Under the pieces are notes generated by a model. The model searched no databases, had not been told where the DNA came from, and saw only the letters and a list, made by a program, of their open reading frames with translations. Source: Rhodospirillales bacterium (GTDB lineage Bacteria > Pseudomonadota > Alphaproteobacteria > Rhodospirillales > Defluviicoccaceae). From it: a stretch of DNA of 63,700 nucleotides. The translations under genes and the position numbers were made by a program. The DNA is taken from contig REEP01000045.1 in the NCBI GenBank assembly GCA_007695045.1, forward strand, positions 1 to 63,700. Direction: 5' to 3'. Below are positions 16,569-24,207 of this stretch, piece by piece. Within the stretch, counting starts at the first letter, position 1; every line of letters starts with the position of its first letter.

Positions 16569-17207
16569 TCACCGCAGGACCAAGAAATCCCGAGGGTCCG
16601 GCGCCAGCACATTCGCGTCACCGTTGTCGTACGGTGACTGCACGACGAACCCTACCTGACCAATAGCGGGATAGTCAATCCACACCCGTTTGAATCGATT
16701 GACCGTCATGGTTCGATTGCCCCACGAGGGATCGGCAAGCAACACACGGTCATTGAGCATTCCACGGAAGACCACGAAGTGGTTGTAGCCGTGGGTATTG
16801 ATCGGCACCATAACCGGTGCCCGCTCCAGCAGGTTGGGCACACTCATCCGCCCGAAACCGAGCCCCTTGTATCCCCGCGTCTCAACGTAGCGCTTCAAGT
16901 CTAGAAGCGAAAATCCTTCGCGAATCTGAACGAGCAGAGGGTTTTCCACATACTCCGACCGCGCCATCAATCCGACCGCGATCTCGCGCTCGCTGACGAA
17001 GTCGCCGTGTTGGTATCGGAGCAGGATGGCGAGGGCCGCGGCGCCGCAACTCAGGTCGTATTCCTGCATCACGACGTTCTTGCGCCGCAACTCGATCAGG
17101 GACTTGACCGGCCGGGCCTGCGCGTCACCGATCCCGGTGATGGCCATGGCTGCCGCGAGTCCCACCGCAACCGTCAAGAACCTGCGCCGGGTGCGGAGTA
17201 TGGGCAT
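16569..17207 (-). CDS. Exported C39-family cysteine peptidase (FapD-like)
   Basis: C39 peptidases cleave after double-glycine-type leaders; FapD is the periplasmic C39 member of the Fap system. In 212 residues, MPILRTRRRFLTVAVGLAAA is a signal peptide that matches a Tat motif (TRRRFLT). The catalytic set is present: Gln48 and Cys54 in QEYDLSCGAAALAILL, His143 in GYNHFVVFRG, Asp159 in LADPSWGNR. There is no ABC-transporter domain, so it is a stand-alone exported peptidase. The ATG at 17207 has GGAG 11 nt upstream; the ATG at 17216 sits too close to it. It is 50 nt before the FapF-like gene and in the same operon; likely substrates are the VTAG proteins beside it. Confidence 0.88.
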   Translation of the reverse strand: MPILRTRRRFLTVAVGLAAAMAITGIGDAQARPVKSLIELRRKNVVMQEYDLSCGAAALAILLRYQHGDFVSEREIAVGLMARSEYVENPLLVQIREGFSLLDLKRYVETRGYKGLGFGRMSVPNLLERAPVMVPINTHGYNHFVVFRGMLNDRVLLADPSWGNRTMTVNRFKRVWIDYPAIGQVGFVVQSPYDNGDANVLAPDPRDFLVLR

Positions 17208-17282
17208 AGCCGACATTTCTCCATATGGTTGTATCAGCACACGACGTAAACGTCGATGACGCCGCGGCGGGGGAGGAAACGA

Positions 17283-17304
17283 CGCCCCCGCAATCGCGGG
17301 GGCG
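17283..17304 (-). terminator. GC-rich hairpin between VTAG-protein gene and C39 peptidase gene
   Basis: CGCCCCCGC pairs with GCGGGGGCG around the loop AATC, a perfect 9-bp stem 25 nt downstream of the leftward gene ending at 17329. Only a weak T-run follows on the minus strand. It could be a leaky terminator that lowers expression of the peptidase/pore genes relative to the abundant secreted proteins, or an mRNA 3'-end stabiliser. Confidence 0.55.
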
Positions 17305-17328
17305 CCGTTCCCTCGAGCCGAGGTGACC

Positions 17329-17700
17329 TCAGTCGGCGGTTGCAGCCGCCCGAGACGACGTGGCGGACAAGGTGGTGAATGTCGCGCCGGCCGCAAATGC
17401 GGTGTTCGTGTCGCGCGCGAACGCCCACTTCTGCCCCAGATTCGTGTCGGTCATCGACTCAGAAATGGTGTCGGCCGACAAGTCACCGAAGGCGGTGGCA
17501 CCAATCCACGGGCCAGACATGGGATCTGGACCAAGAACGACATTAGCCAAGTTCTGACGACCACCGGCGAGGGCCGTGAAACCGGCGGTGACCACGTCCA
17601 TCTCACTCTCAGTGAGAGCAACAGGCTCGGCCGCTGTGGCGGCCCCGGCAATCGCGAGCATTCCGGCGCCCGCGACAAAGGAGCGAAGCAGAGTCTTCAT
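17329..17700 (-). CDS. Small secreted protein with signal peptide and VTAG leader-like motif
   Basis: A 123-residue product of unknown family. MKTLLRSFVAGAGMLAIAGA is a Sec signal (cleavage near ATAA-EP), followed at residues 29-40 by LTESEMDVVTAG. This motif sits at the same position as in the next two proteins. The remainder is polar, rich in Thr, Ala, Ser and Asn, without cysteines. AGGAGGT is 7 nt before the ATG at 17700, a strong ribosome binding site suggesting high expression. By context it is a candidate export substrate or structural subunit of the Fap-like system, possibly trimmed by the C39 peptidase after AG40. That processing is an inference. Confidence 0.8.
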   Translation of the reverse strand: MKTLLRSFVAGAGMLAIAGAATAAEPVALTESEMDVVTAGFTALAGGRQNLANVVLGPDPMSGPWIGATAFGDLSADTISESMTDTNLGQKWAFARDTNTAFAAGATFTTLSATSSRAAATAD

Positions 17701-17721
17701 CAGTTTACCTCCTGGTCGGAA

Positions 17722-17740
17722 GGATCGGCATCCCCGATCC
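17722..17740 (-). promoter_or_regulatory. Leader hairpin before the gene at 17329-17700
   Basis: GGATCGG and CCGATCC form a 7-bp stem with a 5-nt loop in the 78-nt space between two VTAG genes, ending 22 nt before the downstream ATG. It may act as a processing or attenuation element in a shared transcript. There is no T-tract. Confidence 0.35.
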
Positions 17741-17778
17741 CAACTGTGTCACTGGATTCTTATGTTGCCCGGTAACGA

Positions 17779-18171
17779 TCAACTGTCGGGACCGTTGTTG
17801 TTGTTAAACACCGGGAGCGGGATCTTGGACAGGCCCTGGGAAATCGACTCCGACTGCGTCCACGCGCTGGACACAAACAGGTCCACGTTCCCCTGATCCG
17901 CCAGCTGCACGGGCCCCATGGACGTGCTCTTCAGGTAAAACGGCCGCTCCGTCTGGCTGTCGGTAAGCTTCCGGACGAACGCCTGGGTGTCAGTAAAGGC
18001 GAACGTGACGTTTCCCTGAGCCAGGGCATCAGAGTGAGCCATCGCCGAGAAACCGGCGGTGACGATGTCCATCTGGACCTCGGACAGAGCGAGCGGCTCA
18101 GCCGCGGAGCCCATGTGGGCGATGGTGAGAAGCGGCACAGCCGCCACTGCACTCAACAGCTTGGTCTTCAT
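17779..18171 (-). CDS. Small secreted protein with VTAG motif and SDALAQG segment
   Basis: 130 residues of unknown family: a signal peptide (MKTKLLSAVAAVPLLTIAHM, cleavage near GSAA-EP), LSEVQMDIVTAG at 29-40, then FSAMAHSDALAQGNVTFAFT, and a polar Ser/Gln/Asn-rich tail ending NNNNGPDS. The stretch SDALAQG...FTDT aligns with SDAFAQGANLSFTNT of the neighbour at 18400-18876, so these are paralogues. AGGAGG is ideally spaced (8 nt) from the ATG at 18171 and too close to the ATG at 18177, so I use the former. A sigma-70-like promoter lies upstream. It is a likely secreted subunit of the Fap-like cluster. Confidence 0.8.
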   Translation of the reverse strand: MKTKLLSAVAAVPLLTIAHMGSAAEPLALSEVQMDIVTAGFSAMAHSDALAQGNVTFAFTDTQAFVRKLTDSQTERPFYLKSTSMGPVQLADQGNVDLFVSSAWTQSESISQGLSKIPLPVFNNNNGPDS

Positions 18172-18237
18172 TGGCATGACCTCCTGCCATCACTGGTTAA
18201 TCCACAAGAACCGACGCCGATCAGCGACGTCACCACC

Positions 18238-18266
18238 AGTATCGCTAAATCTTGTAAGCAAGTCAA
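18238..18266 (-). promoter_or_regulatory. Sigma-70-like promoter of the VTAG gene at 17779-18171
   Basis: On the minus strand, TTGACT (18261-18266) and GATACT (18238-18243) are separated by exactly 17 nt in an AT-rich patch. A transcript from here would have a leader of about 60 nt before the ATG at 18171. The upstream terminator at 18315-18339 isolates this promoter from the preceding genes. Confidence 0.65.
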
Positions 18267-18314
18267 TGACTGTAGCCATAATACCTTGGTTGTATATGCT
18301 GTCACTTAAACAAC

Positions 18315-18339
18315 AAAGGGCGCGTTCACGGCGCCCTTT
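18315..18339 (-). terminator. Intrinsic terminator after the VTAG gene at 18400-18876
   Basis: AAAGGGCGC and GCGCCCTTT form a perfect 9-bp stem with a 7-nt loop. On the minus strand it is followed by the T-rich GTTGTTTAAG. It lies 60 nt downstream of the stop at 18400, so the first two genes of the cluster form a separate transcription unit. Confidence 0.8.
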
Positions 18340-18399
18340 GGTCTTCGTGATGCAACATCTGTTGGCCACGAGCAGCCCTTCAGTGCTGATTTTTTCTTG

Positions 18400-18876
18400 T
18401 CACTGCGGTGGCGAGCCTAGCAACCAATTGCCTCCGCCCGAGGAGATGGAAAACCCTGCACTCATCGTTGTGGAGTGGCCCTCGACTGTCCAAGTGCGTG
18501 TCCTGGTAAGGACATGCGGAGCCGCAGCACCACTGAATGGGGTCACGACGGCGGTTCGAGAACCGTTCGTGTCCCCCATCGTGCTGGCGACCGCCCTCCC
18601 TGACGACGCACCGATAGCGCCGCGGCGAGTCCAACCGAGTTCTTCGCTTCCAATTGTAAGCGCCGTCGTATTGGTGTTCGTAAATGACAGATTGGCGCCT
18701 TGAGCGAAGGCGTCACTCTCGACCAAGCCAAATGTGGACGGCCAATAGGTTGGTGTGCCGGCTGTCACCGCGTCCATTTGATCCGCGCTCAGTGCGATAC
18801 TTTCGTTGCTTGACGCACTTGTAGATAGAGCCACGCCAACAGCGATCGCGCCGAAAACCAATACATAGTTTTTCAT
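18400..18876 (-). CDS. Small secreted Ser/Thr-rich protein with VTAG motif
   Basis: 158 residues of unknown family: a signal peptide (MKNYVLVFGAIAVGVALSTS), then LSADQMDAVTAG at 29-40, the same position as in two neighbours. This is followed by SDAFAQGANLSFTNTNTTAL and a Thr/Ser/Gly-rich beta-prone tail with SISSGGGNWLLGS near the end. Composition and repeated polar strands would suit an amyloid-forming or fibre subunit, which is an inference. AAGGTG precedes the ATG at 18876. The gene is only 40 nt downstream of the preceding VTAG gene, so the two are probably co-transcribed, ending at the terminator at 18315-18339. Confidence 0.78.
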   Translation of the reverse strand: MKNYVLVFGAIAVGVALSTSASSNESIALSADQMDAVTAGTPTYWPSTFGLVESDAFAQGANLSFTNTNTTALTIGSEELGWTRRGAIGASSGRAVASTMGDTNGSRTAVVTPFSGAAAPHVLTRTRTWTVEGHSTTMSAGFSISSGGGNWLLGSPPQ

Positions 18877-18916
18877 GTTGCACCTTCATGCCTAGTGACT
18901 TCTCTTGCCAGCAACG

Positions 18917-19342
18917 TCAGTTCAACTGGCGAAATGGCCGTATGGCTATAACCAAGCGCGGATTCTGGAGCGCCTCGGCAACCTTCCCATCGCCGCCGAT
19001 GACCGGCTCGGTATGCGCCGGCGGCAGCTCGCCCCCGTTTCTGTCGGGAGGCGTGCCATCTCGCACGTCAATCACCTCAGCGAGTTTCTCTTGCGACAAA
19101 TTGGCCACCAGAATCTGCGCCACAGCAGCGAGGAAATCGGCCTGACGCTCCCGGAGGTCGGCAATGGTGGACAGTGGGTCGGACCCGAGGTTTTCCCGCC
19201 CCAGCCCGGGCTGAAGAAAACCAACTGAGCCCGCCGTCACGGAATCCAGCTGCGCTTGATCCAAGGTTTGCGGGCCATCGGCCCAGGCGACGGCGCTGAC
19301 AGCCAGGATCGGCAGCCCCGCAATAATGCGTGTAATCTTCAT
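18917..19342 (-). CDS. Secreted helical protein with VTAG motif, first gene of the cluster
   Basis: 141 residues of unknown family: a signal peptide (MKITRIIAGLPILAVSAVAWA, cleaved before DG) followed by LDQAQLDSVTAG at 27-38. Unlike the other three, the middle (about 55-95) looks alpha-helical and charged (STIADLRERQADFLAAVAQI, NLSQEKLAEVIDV). It might therefore serve as a chaperone or adaptor, as FapA does, rather than as a fibre subunit; this is speculation. GAGGAGA lies at good spacing before the ATG at 19342. In-frame codons further upstream lack signal-peptide character. Confidence 0.75.
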   Translation of the reverse strand: MKITRIIAGLPILAVSAVAWADGPQTLDQAQLDSVTAGSVGFLQPGLGRENLGSDPLSTIADLRERQADFLAAVAQILVANLSQEKLAEVIDVRDGTPPDRNGGELPPAHTEPVIGGDGKVAEALQNPRLVIAIRPFRQLN

Positions 19343-20014
19343 CGATAGGTTCTCCTCTCCACCGGGTTGAAACCGTCCCGGCATTCCCATCGGCGGGTCA
19401 CCGGGACATCACATCGACTGCGCCCAAGACCGGAGTTCTCAGAGAGGTGCCGAGTCTGAGCACTGAAATACGGTTGAGCGCTATGACAATGGTCCCCATG
19501 CGATCCCGACGCCGGACAAGGGCTACCACCAAGTCGCACCTGTCTCCACCAGAGCATAATCTCTCGTCTCCGCCGTAAACTTCTTTCATCGCCGCTGTTG
19601 AGGAACCTTACTACTACAGCGCGAGCCACAACAACCCAGCAAAAATGCGATCCCACCTTTGGCGTACTTCTCTGCCGACCAAAGCGCGCCTGACCGTGAT
19701 CGCGTCCGACAGCCGTGGGTAGGACCGCCCGTACCGACCAGATTCACCGAGAAAAGTGCATTGCGTGGTGACGGGAAGGGTTCTGCCGATGGCGGCCGGC
19801 AGCGCATGCCGCGACTAAGGCCCCGAACGGGGCGAGCCCGCATGATCAGGATCTGCAGTCGCCGAACGGCTCTCGGCGGACAGGAACGGCGCGTACACTC
19901 CCTCGCGACGGGGTTCATGAAACCACGCCGTTCCGGTTGGGCCGGTCGTCGCGCTACGATGATCCACGAGGCTCATCGTCAGAAATTAACTATTAAGAGT
20001 GCGGGTGCCAGGGC
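19343..20014. other. Intergenic region between the Fap-like cluster and moeA
   Basis: This 672-bp stretch separates divergent genes and should hold the cluster's first promoter and that of moeA. I found no well-spaced -35/-10 for the leftward direction (the best is TTGTCA near 19485 with no matching -10). AT-rich patches occur at about 19550-19660 and 19975-20000. Open frames here lack features of real proteins. Confidence 0.4.
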
Positions 20015-21298
20015 ATGGGGGGTGACATGGGGCAGGCGGTTGACGATGGCTTTGGGCCCGGGCGTGGGCTGATGGCGCTGGCCACGGCGTTGGCCGAGCT
20101 GGAGGCGCGCACCCGGCCGGTGGCGGGGGTGGAGCGGGTCTCGCTGCGGAATGGTCTCGGCCGCATCCTGGCGGACGATATCGTGGCGGCGACCCACCTG
20201 CCGCCCGACGATAACGCCGCGGTCGACGGCTATGCCATGCGCTTCGACGACCTGCCGCCCGCTGCCGCGAGCCGCCTGCCCGTGATCGGCCGGGCCGCCG
20301 CCGGGCATCCATACGCCGGTGCGGTGCCGCCGGGGTGCGCGGTGCGCATCTTCACCGGTGCTCCGGTGCCCGCCGGTCTCGACACCATCGTGATGCAGGA
20401 GGATTGCCGGGGTGAAGACGACCTCGTGGTCATCCCGCCCGTCCGCATGCGCGGCGCCAACCTCCGGCGCGCCGGCGAGGACGTGGTCGCGGGATCGACG
20501 GTGCTGACGCGCGGCACCCGGCTCGAGCCGCCGCACATCGGTCTCGCGGCCGCCCTGGGGCAGGCGGCGGTGCCGGTATTCCGGCCACTGAGGGTGGCGG
20601 TGTTTTCCACCGGCGACGAACTCACCGAGCCGGACCAGGCACCGGTCCCCGGCCGGATCCGCGATGCCAACCGCTACGCCCTGATGGCGCTCCTGCAGCG
20701 GCTGGGCACCGATGTCAGCGACCTCGGCATCCTGCCGGACCGGCTCGAGGCGATCCGGGATGGCCTCGCCGCCGCCGCCGGCCAGCATGACCTGATCGTG
20801 ACCTCCGGCGGCATGTCGGTCGGCGAGGAGGACCACGTCAAGGCGGCGGTGGAGAGCCTCGGCCGGCTGCATCTGTGGCGGCTGGCGATCAAGCCGGGGC
20901 GGCCCATCGGGCTCGGCCGGGTGGCCGGGGTGCCGTTCATCGGCCTGCCCGGCAACCCGGTCGCCATGGTGGTGACGTTCCTCCGCGTGGCGCGACCGCT
21001 GGTCATCAAGCTCGGCGGCGGTGTCAATGAAGCGTTGCCCTGCTACCCGGTGCGGGCCGACTTCAGCCTGAAGAAGAAGCCGGGCCGGCGGGAATGGGTC
21101 CGCGCCGTTCTGGTGCGAGGGGCGGAGGCTGCCGGGTGGGCGGACGGCCTGCCGCTGGCCCGCATGTGGCCGCGCCAGGGCTCCGGCATCCTCACGTCAC
21201 TGGTGGCGGCCGACGGCCTGATCGAGTTGGACGAGGACCTGGCCCAGGTCGAACCGGGCATGACGGTGCCGTTCCTGCCGTTCCATGGGCTGATGTAG
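20015..21298 (+). CDS. moeA: Molybdopterin molybdenumtransferase
   Basis: MoeA inserts molybdate into adenylylated molybdopterin, the last step of molybdenum cofactor synthesis. The 427 residues contain the family landmarks DNAAVDGYAM near residue 70, IFTGAPVPAG, STGDEL, TSGGMSVGEEDHVK (MogA-like active-site loop), IKPGRP and GLPGNPVA, with a short C-terminal domain IV. The ATG at 20015 adds a Gly-rich leader; starting at an internal Met would shorten it by a few residues. It works in the same pathway as moaA, from which the Fap-like cluster separates it. Confidence 0.95.
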   Translation: MGGDMGQAVDDGFGPGRGLMALATALAELEARTRPVAGVERVSLRNGLGRILADDIVAATHLPPDDNAAVDGYAMRFDDLPPAAASRLPVIGRAAAGHPYAGAVPPGCAVRIFTGAPVPAGLDTIVMQEDCRGEDDLVVIPPVRMRGANLRRAGEDVVAGSTVLTRGTRLEPPHIGLAAALGQAAVPVFRPLRVAVFSTGDELTEPDQAPVPGRIRDANRYALMALLQRLGTDVSDLGILPDRLEAIRDGLAAAAGQHDLIVTSGGMSVGEEDHVKAAVESLGRLHLWRLAIKPGRPIGLGRVAGVPFIGLPGNPVAMVVTFLRVARPLVIKLGGGVNEALPCYPVRADFSLKKKPGRREWVRAVLVRGAEAAGWADGLPLARMWPRQGSGILTSLVAADGLIELDEDLAQVEPGMTVPFLPFHGLM

Positions 21299-21338
21299 GG
21301 CGAGTCCTGCCCGCGCGGATTCCAGGACCCCTGACTTA

Positions 21339-22322
21339 CTACACCCCGTGGTAATCCCGGTACCAAGCGACGAAGCGGGGGATGCCCTCGCTGATGGCCG
21401 TCTTGGGAGCGAAGCCGAGATCACGTTGCGACGCTTCGATATCGGCGAATGTCTCCTTCACGTCGCCGGTCTGCATCGGCAACAGCTCCACATCGGCCGT
21501 GCGGCCGATCGTGCGTTCCAGCGTGGCGATGAAATCGGTCAGGAGTTCCGAGCGGTGGTTGCCGAGGTTGTAGATCGCGGCCGGCGGCGCCCCGTTGGAC
21601 CCCGCCGCCGGCGGGTGATCCAGCGCCGCCAGGACCCCGGCGACGATGTCGTCGATGAACGTGAAGTCCCGGCGCATGTCACCGTGATTGAACACCGGGA
21701 TCGGCTCGCCCGCCAGGATCTTGCCGGTGAAGATATAGGCGGCCATGTCCGGCCGTCCCCACGGGCCGTAGACGGTGAAAAAACGAAGGCCGGTCAGGGG
21801 CGTGCCATAGATGTTGGCGTAGGAGTAGCTGATTTCCTCCATCGCCTTCTTCGTGGCGCCATAGAGCGAGACCGGCGTGTCCACCCGGTCCTTCACCGAG
21901 AACGGCAGCTTGCGGTTGGCGCCGTAGACGGACGAGGAGGAGGCATAAACGAAGTGGCCGAGGCGCGGCAGCTGCCGGCACGCCTCCAGCAGCACCACGT
22001 GTCCTTCCACGTTGGAACGGATATATTCGTAGGGATTGATCAGGGAATAGCGCACGCCCGCCTGCGCAGCCAGGTGGATCACCCGGTCAATGTCGGGCCG
22101 GTCGGCCACCAAAGCCGCGACCGCATCCCGGTCGGCGATGTCGAGCCGCCGAAACTGGAAGTCCTTGTGGCCCTCCAGCCGCTTGAGCCGGGCCGCTTTG
22201 AGAGCGGGGTCGTAATAATCGTTCAAATTGTCGACGCCAACCACCGTTTCGCCCCGCGCCAGGAGCGCCGTGGCCGTGTGGAAGCCGATGAAGCCGGCCG
22301 CCCCCGTCACCAGTACCGCCAT
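21339..22322 (-). CDS. NAD-dependent UDP-sugar 4-epimerase (UDP-glucuronate epimerase type)
   Basis: This short-chain dehydrogenase/reductase probably interconverts UDP-glucuronate and UDP-galacturonate for surface polysaccharides. The 327 residues open with the Rossmann motif TGAAGFIGFHTA. The active site shows ASSSSVYGANRKLPF and the catalytic YGATKK (YxxxK). DNLNDYYDPALKAARL and YGPWGRPDMA are typical of CapI/LspL-type epimerases. The ATG at 22322 begins MAVLVTGAAG; an upstream frame extension is not homologous. Substrate choice is inferred from family resemblance; no polysaccharide cluster is adjacent. Confidence 0.88.
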   Translation of the reverse strand: MAVLVTGAAGFIGFHTATALLARGETVVGVDNLNDYYDPALKAARLKRLEGHKDFQFRRLDIADRDAVAALVADRPDIDRVIHLAAQAGVRYSLINPYEYIRSNVEGHVVLLEACRQLPRLGHFVYASSSSVYGANRKLPFSVKDRVDTPVSLYGATKKAMEEISYSYANIYGTPLTGLRFFTVYGPWGRPDMAAYIFTGKILAGEPIPVFNHGDMRRDFTFIDDIVAGVLAALDHPPAAGSNGAPPAAIYNLGNHRSELLTDFIATLERTIGRTADVELLPMQTGDVKETFADIEASQRDLGFAPKTAISEGIPRFVAWYRDYHGV

Positions 22323-22568
22323 GTCCGCCTCGTCTTCACGATCCTGGTGCCGGTCCCATACCGGCAACCCGTGTGGCCGCCACCCCTGTTTAGGGGGCCG
22401 GAGGCCAAAAATCTACAGGCCGGGAACCGCCGATCCATGGCGGCGCGGGCGTTGTAACCGCAATCGGGGAAGTCATCACCCTCATATCCGGGCTCGCCTG
22501 CCCCGGGGGAAACGCGTTATCATGATCATGATGAATGAGGCCTAACGAACCATGGACGGGCTGAGACC

Positions 22569-23198
22569 GTGAAACGCGACAACAGAGGGACGGACGGCCG
22601 AGGCACCGAGGGAACGCCCGCGCGCGCCGGCGGCACCGCCGCTGCCGACAAGCCCACCAGCGCCGCCGCGCTGGCCGAGCTCGCCACCGTGCTGCAGGCG
22701 CATTCGGAATCGCTTCGCCGCGATATCCGACGGCTGCAAAAGGCACTGAGCGAGATCAACGGCGCCATGGCCTTGTCCCTGGACCGGGCTGACCGTATCC
22801 GTCTGAACACGGAAAGGCTCAGGTCCATCGTCCGCGGCGTCGCTCCCGGCGATGCCGACCGCTCCCCACCGCAGGAGCGCCGCACGGTGGGCGACCGGCG
22901 CAGCGGGCATGACCGACGCCGCCCTCCCGAAGAAGTGTCCGGCGTGCTTCGCTGGATTGCGGGGACGTCCCTGGATCGGCGGGTCGGTGCCGACCGTCGC
23001 ACCGCCACCCAGGACCGGCGCGTTGCCGCGGGCGATGCCCCGACACCGGTAGCGTCGAGCAGCAGCGCCGGGGTGCGGGCGTATGGCGGCCACCGCGCGG
23101 CCACCGATGAGGCCCTGGCTTCGCCCGATCCGGCCGACCGGGTGGTCTCCCTGGCGGCATATCGACGCATCCGGCAGAAGTCCCGGTCCCAATCCTGA
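22569..23198 (+). CDS. Hypothetical protein with DRR-type repeats
   Basis: A 209-residue soluble protein of unknown function. Residues about 32-85 are predicted helical (LAELATVLQAHSESLRRDIR). Then come Arg-rich repeats of the form RRTVGDRRSGHDRRR and DRRVGADRRTATQDRR, a pattern seen in many uncharacterised alphaproteobacterial proteins. It ends SLAAYRRIRQKSRSQS. The start is a GTG at 22569. Base composition and codon use fit the chromosome. It overlaps nothing and is followed by tandem GCCACCGGGAGCC copies right after the stop. Confidence 0.6.
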   Translation: MKRDNRGTDGRGTEGTPARAGGTAAADKPTSAAALAELATVLQAHSESLRRDIRRLQKALSEINGAMALSLDRADRIRLNTERLRSIVRGVAPGDADRSPPQERRTVGDRRSGHDRRRPPEEVSGVLRWIAGTSLDRRVGADRRTATQDRRVAAGDAPTPVASSSSAGVRAYGGHRAATDEALASPDPADRVVSLAAYRRIRQKSRSQS

Positions 23199-23256
23199 GC
23201 CGTCCTGAGCCGCCACCGGGAGCCGCCGCCACCGGGAGCCGCCGTCACCGGGAGCC
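23196..23256. repeat. Short tandem repeats starting at a stop codon
   Basis: CCTGAGCCG is duplicated around the stop codon at 23196-23198, followed by three near-identical GCCRYCACCGGGAGCC units. They run into the 3' end of the convergent rarD gene. Confidence 0.7.
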
Positions 23257-24207
23257 GCTGCCGCCGAGGGTCGCCGCCGAGTACAGGGCGAGCGCGATCC
23301 AGATGCCCACGAACGTCACCAGGCGGTCGGGCGTCAACGCTTCGCCGAACACGGCGACGGCAAGCAGAAAGTGCAGCGTCGGTACGAGGTATTGCAGCAG
23401 CCCCAGGCTCGACAGCCGGATGCGCCGGGCGCCAGCGACGAACAGCAGCAGCGGCAGCGCCGTGACCACCCCGGCCAGCGCCAGGAGGCCGGTAGTCGCG
23501 CCACTGCCGGTTGCGAACGCACCGGTGCCGGTTGCGCCCAGCAGGAGCAGGTAACCGAGGGCGACGGGAGAGACGATCAAGGTCTCGACGAACAGGCCGG
23601 TGAGCGGGTCCACCGCCGCGGTCTTGCGGATCAGGCCGTAGAGGCCGAAGCTGACCGCCAACGTCAGGGAGATCCAGGGCACTCGGCCGAGCCCGACCAC
23701 TTCGTAGGCCACTGCCGCCGTGGCCATCGCCACCGCCGCCCACTGCAAACCGCGCAGCCGTTCGCGCAAGACGACGACGCCGAGGGCGACACTCACCAAG
23801 GGGTTGATGTAGTAGCCGAGGCTCGCTTCGAGCACCCGGTTGGCCGCGACCGCCCAGATGAACACGCCCCAGTTGACGGTGATCACGGCCGCCGACGCGG
23901 CCAGCGACGCCAGCACCCGGCGATCGGCGAGGGCCACGGCAACGCGGCGCCAGTGCCGCCAAGCGGTCAGCAACAGGCCGGTGAACACAACCGACCAGAC
24001 CACCCGATGGGCCAGCACCTCCACCGCCGGCACGGATGACAGCGCCTTGAAGTAGAGCGGGAACAGGCCCCAGATGGCGAACGCGCCGAGGGCCAGCAGA
24101 AAGCCGCTGCCGGCCGCGGTCGGCGGCAACGACGGCGGCTCCTCCGCTTCCTCCGTCTTACCGGCGACGACCGCCGTGGCGGCGTCAGAGGGGCTTGTCG
24201 GCGACAT
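23245..24207 (-). CDS. rarD: RarD-type EamA-family transporter
   Basis: A ten-helix inner-membrane DMT-superfamily permease. The 320 residues begin with an Ala/Glu-rich cytosolic leader, then LLALGAFAIWGLFPLYFKAL, EVLAHRVVWSVVF, the RarD hallmark AVITVNWGVFIWAV, and LEASLGYYINPLVSVALGVV. RarD proteins are annotated as chloramphenicol-sensitivity proteins, but their substrate is unknown. The gene overlaps the 3' end of the nitronate monooxygenase gene by 23 nt, which suggests co-transcription. Confidence 0.92.
   Translation of the reverse strand: MSPTSPSDAATAVVAGKTEEAEEPPSLPPTAAGSGFLLALGAFAIWGLFPLYFKALSSVPAVEVLAHRVVWSVVFTGLLLTAWRHWRRVAVALADRRVLASLAASAAVITVNWGVFIWAVAANRVLEASLGYYINPLVSVALGVVVLRERLRGLQWAAVAMATAAVAYEVVGLGRVPWISLTLAVSFGLYGLIRKTAAVDPLTGLFVETLIVSPVALGYLLLLGATGTGAFATGSGATTGLLALAGVVTALPLLLFVAGARRIRLSSLGLLQYLVPTLHFLLAVAVFGEALTPDRLVTFVGIWIALALYSAATLGGSGSR

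Noticed and set aside
19659-20072. 137-codon frame running into moeA
   Set aside because: Arg-rich translation without structure and overlap with the real moeA start.
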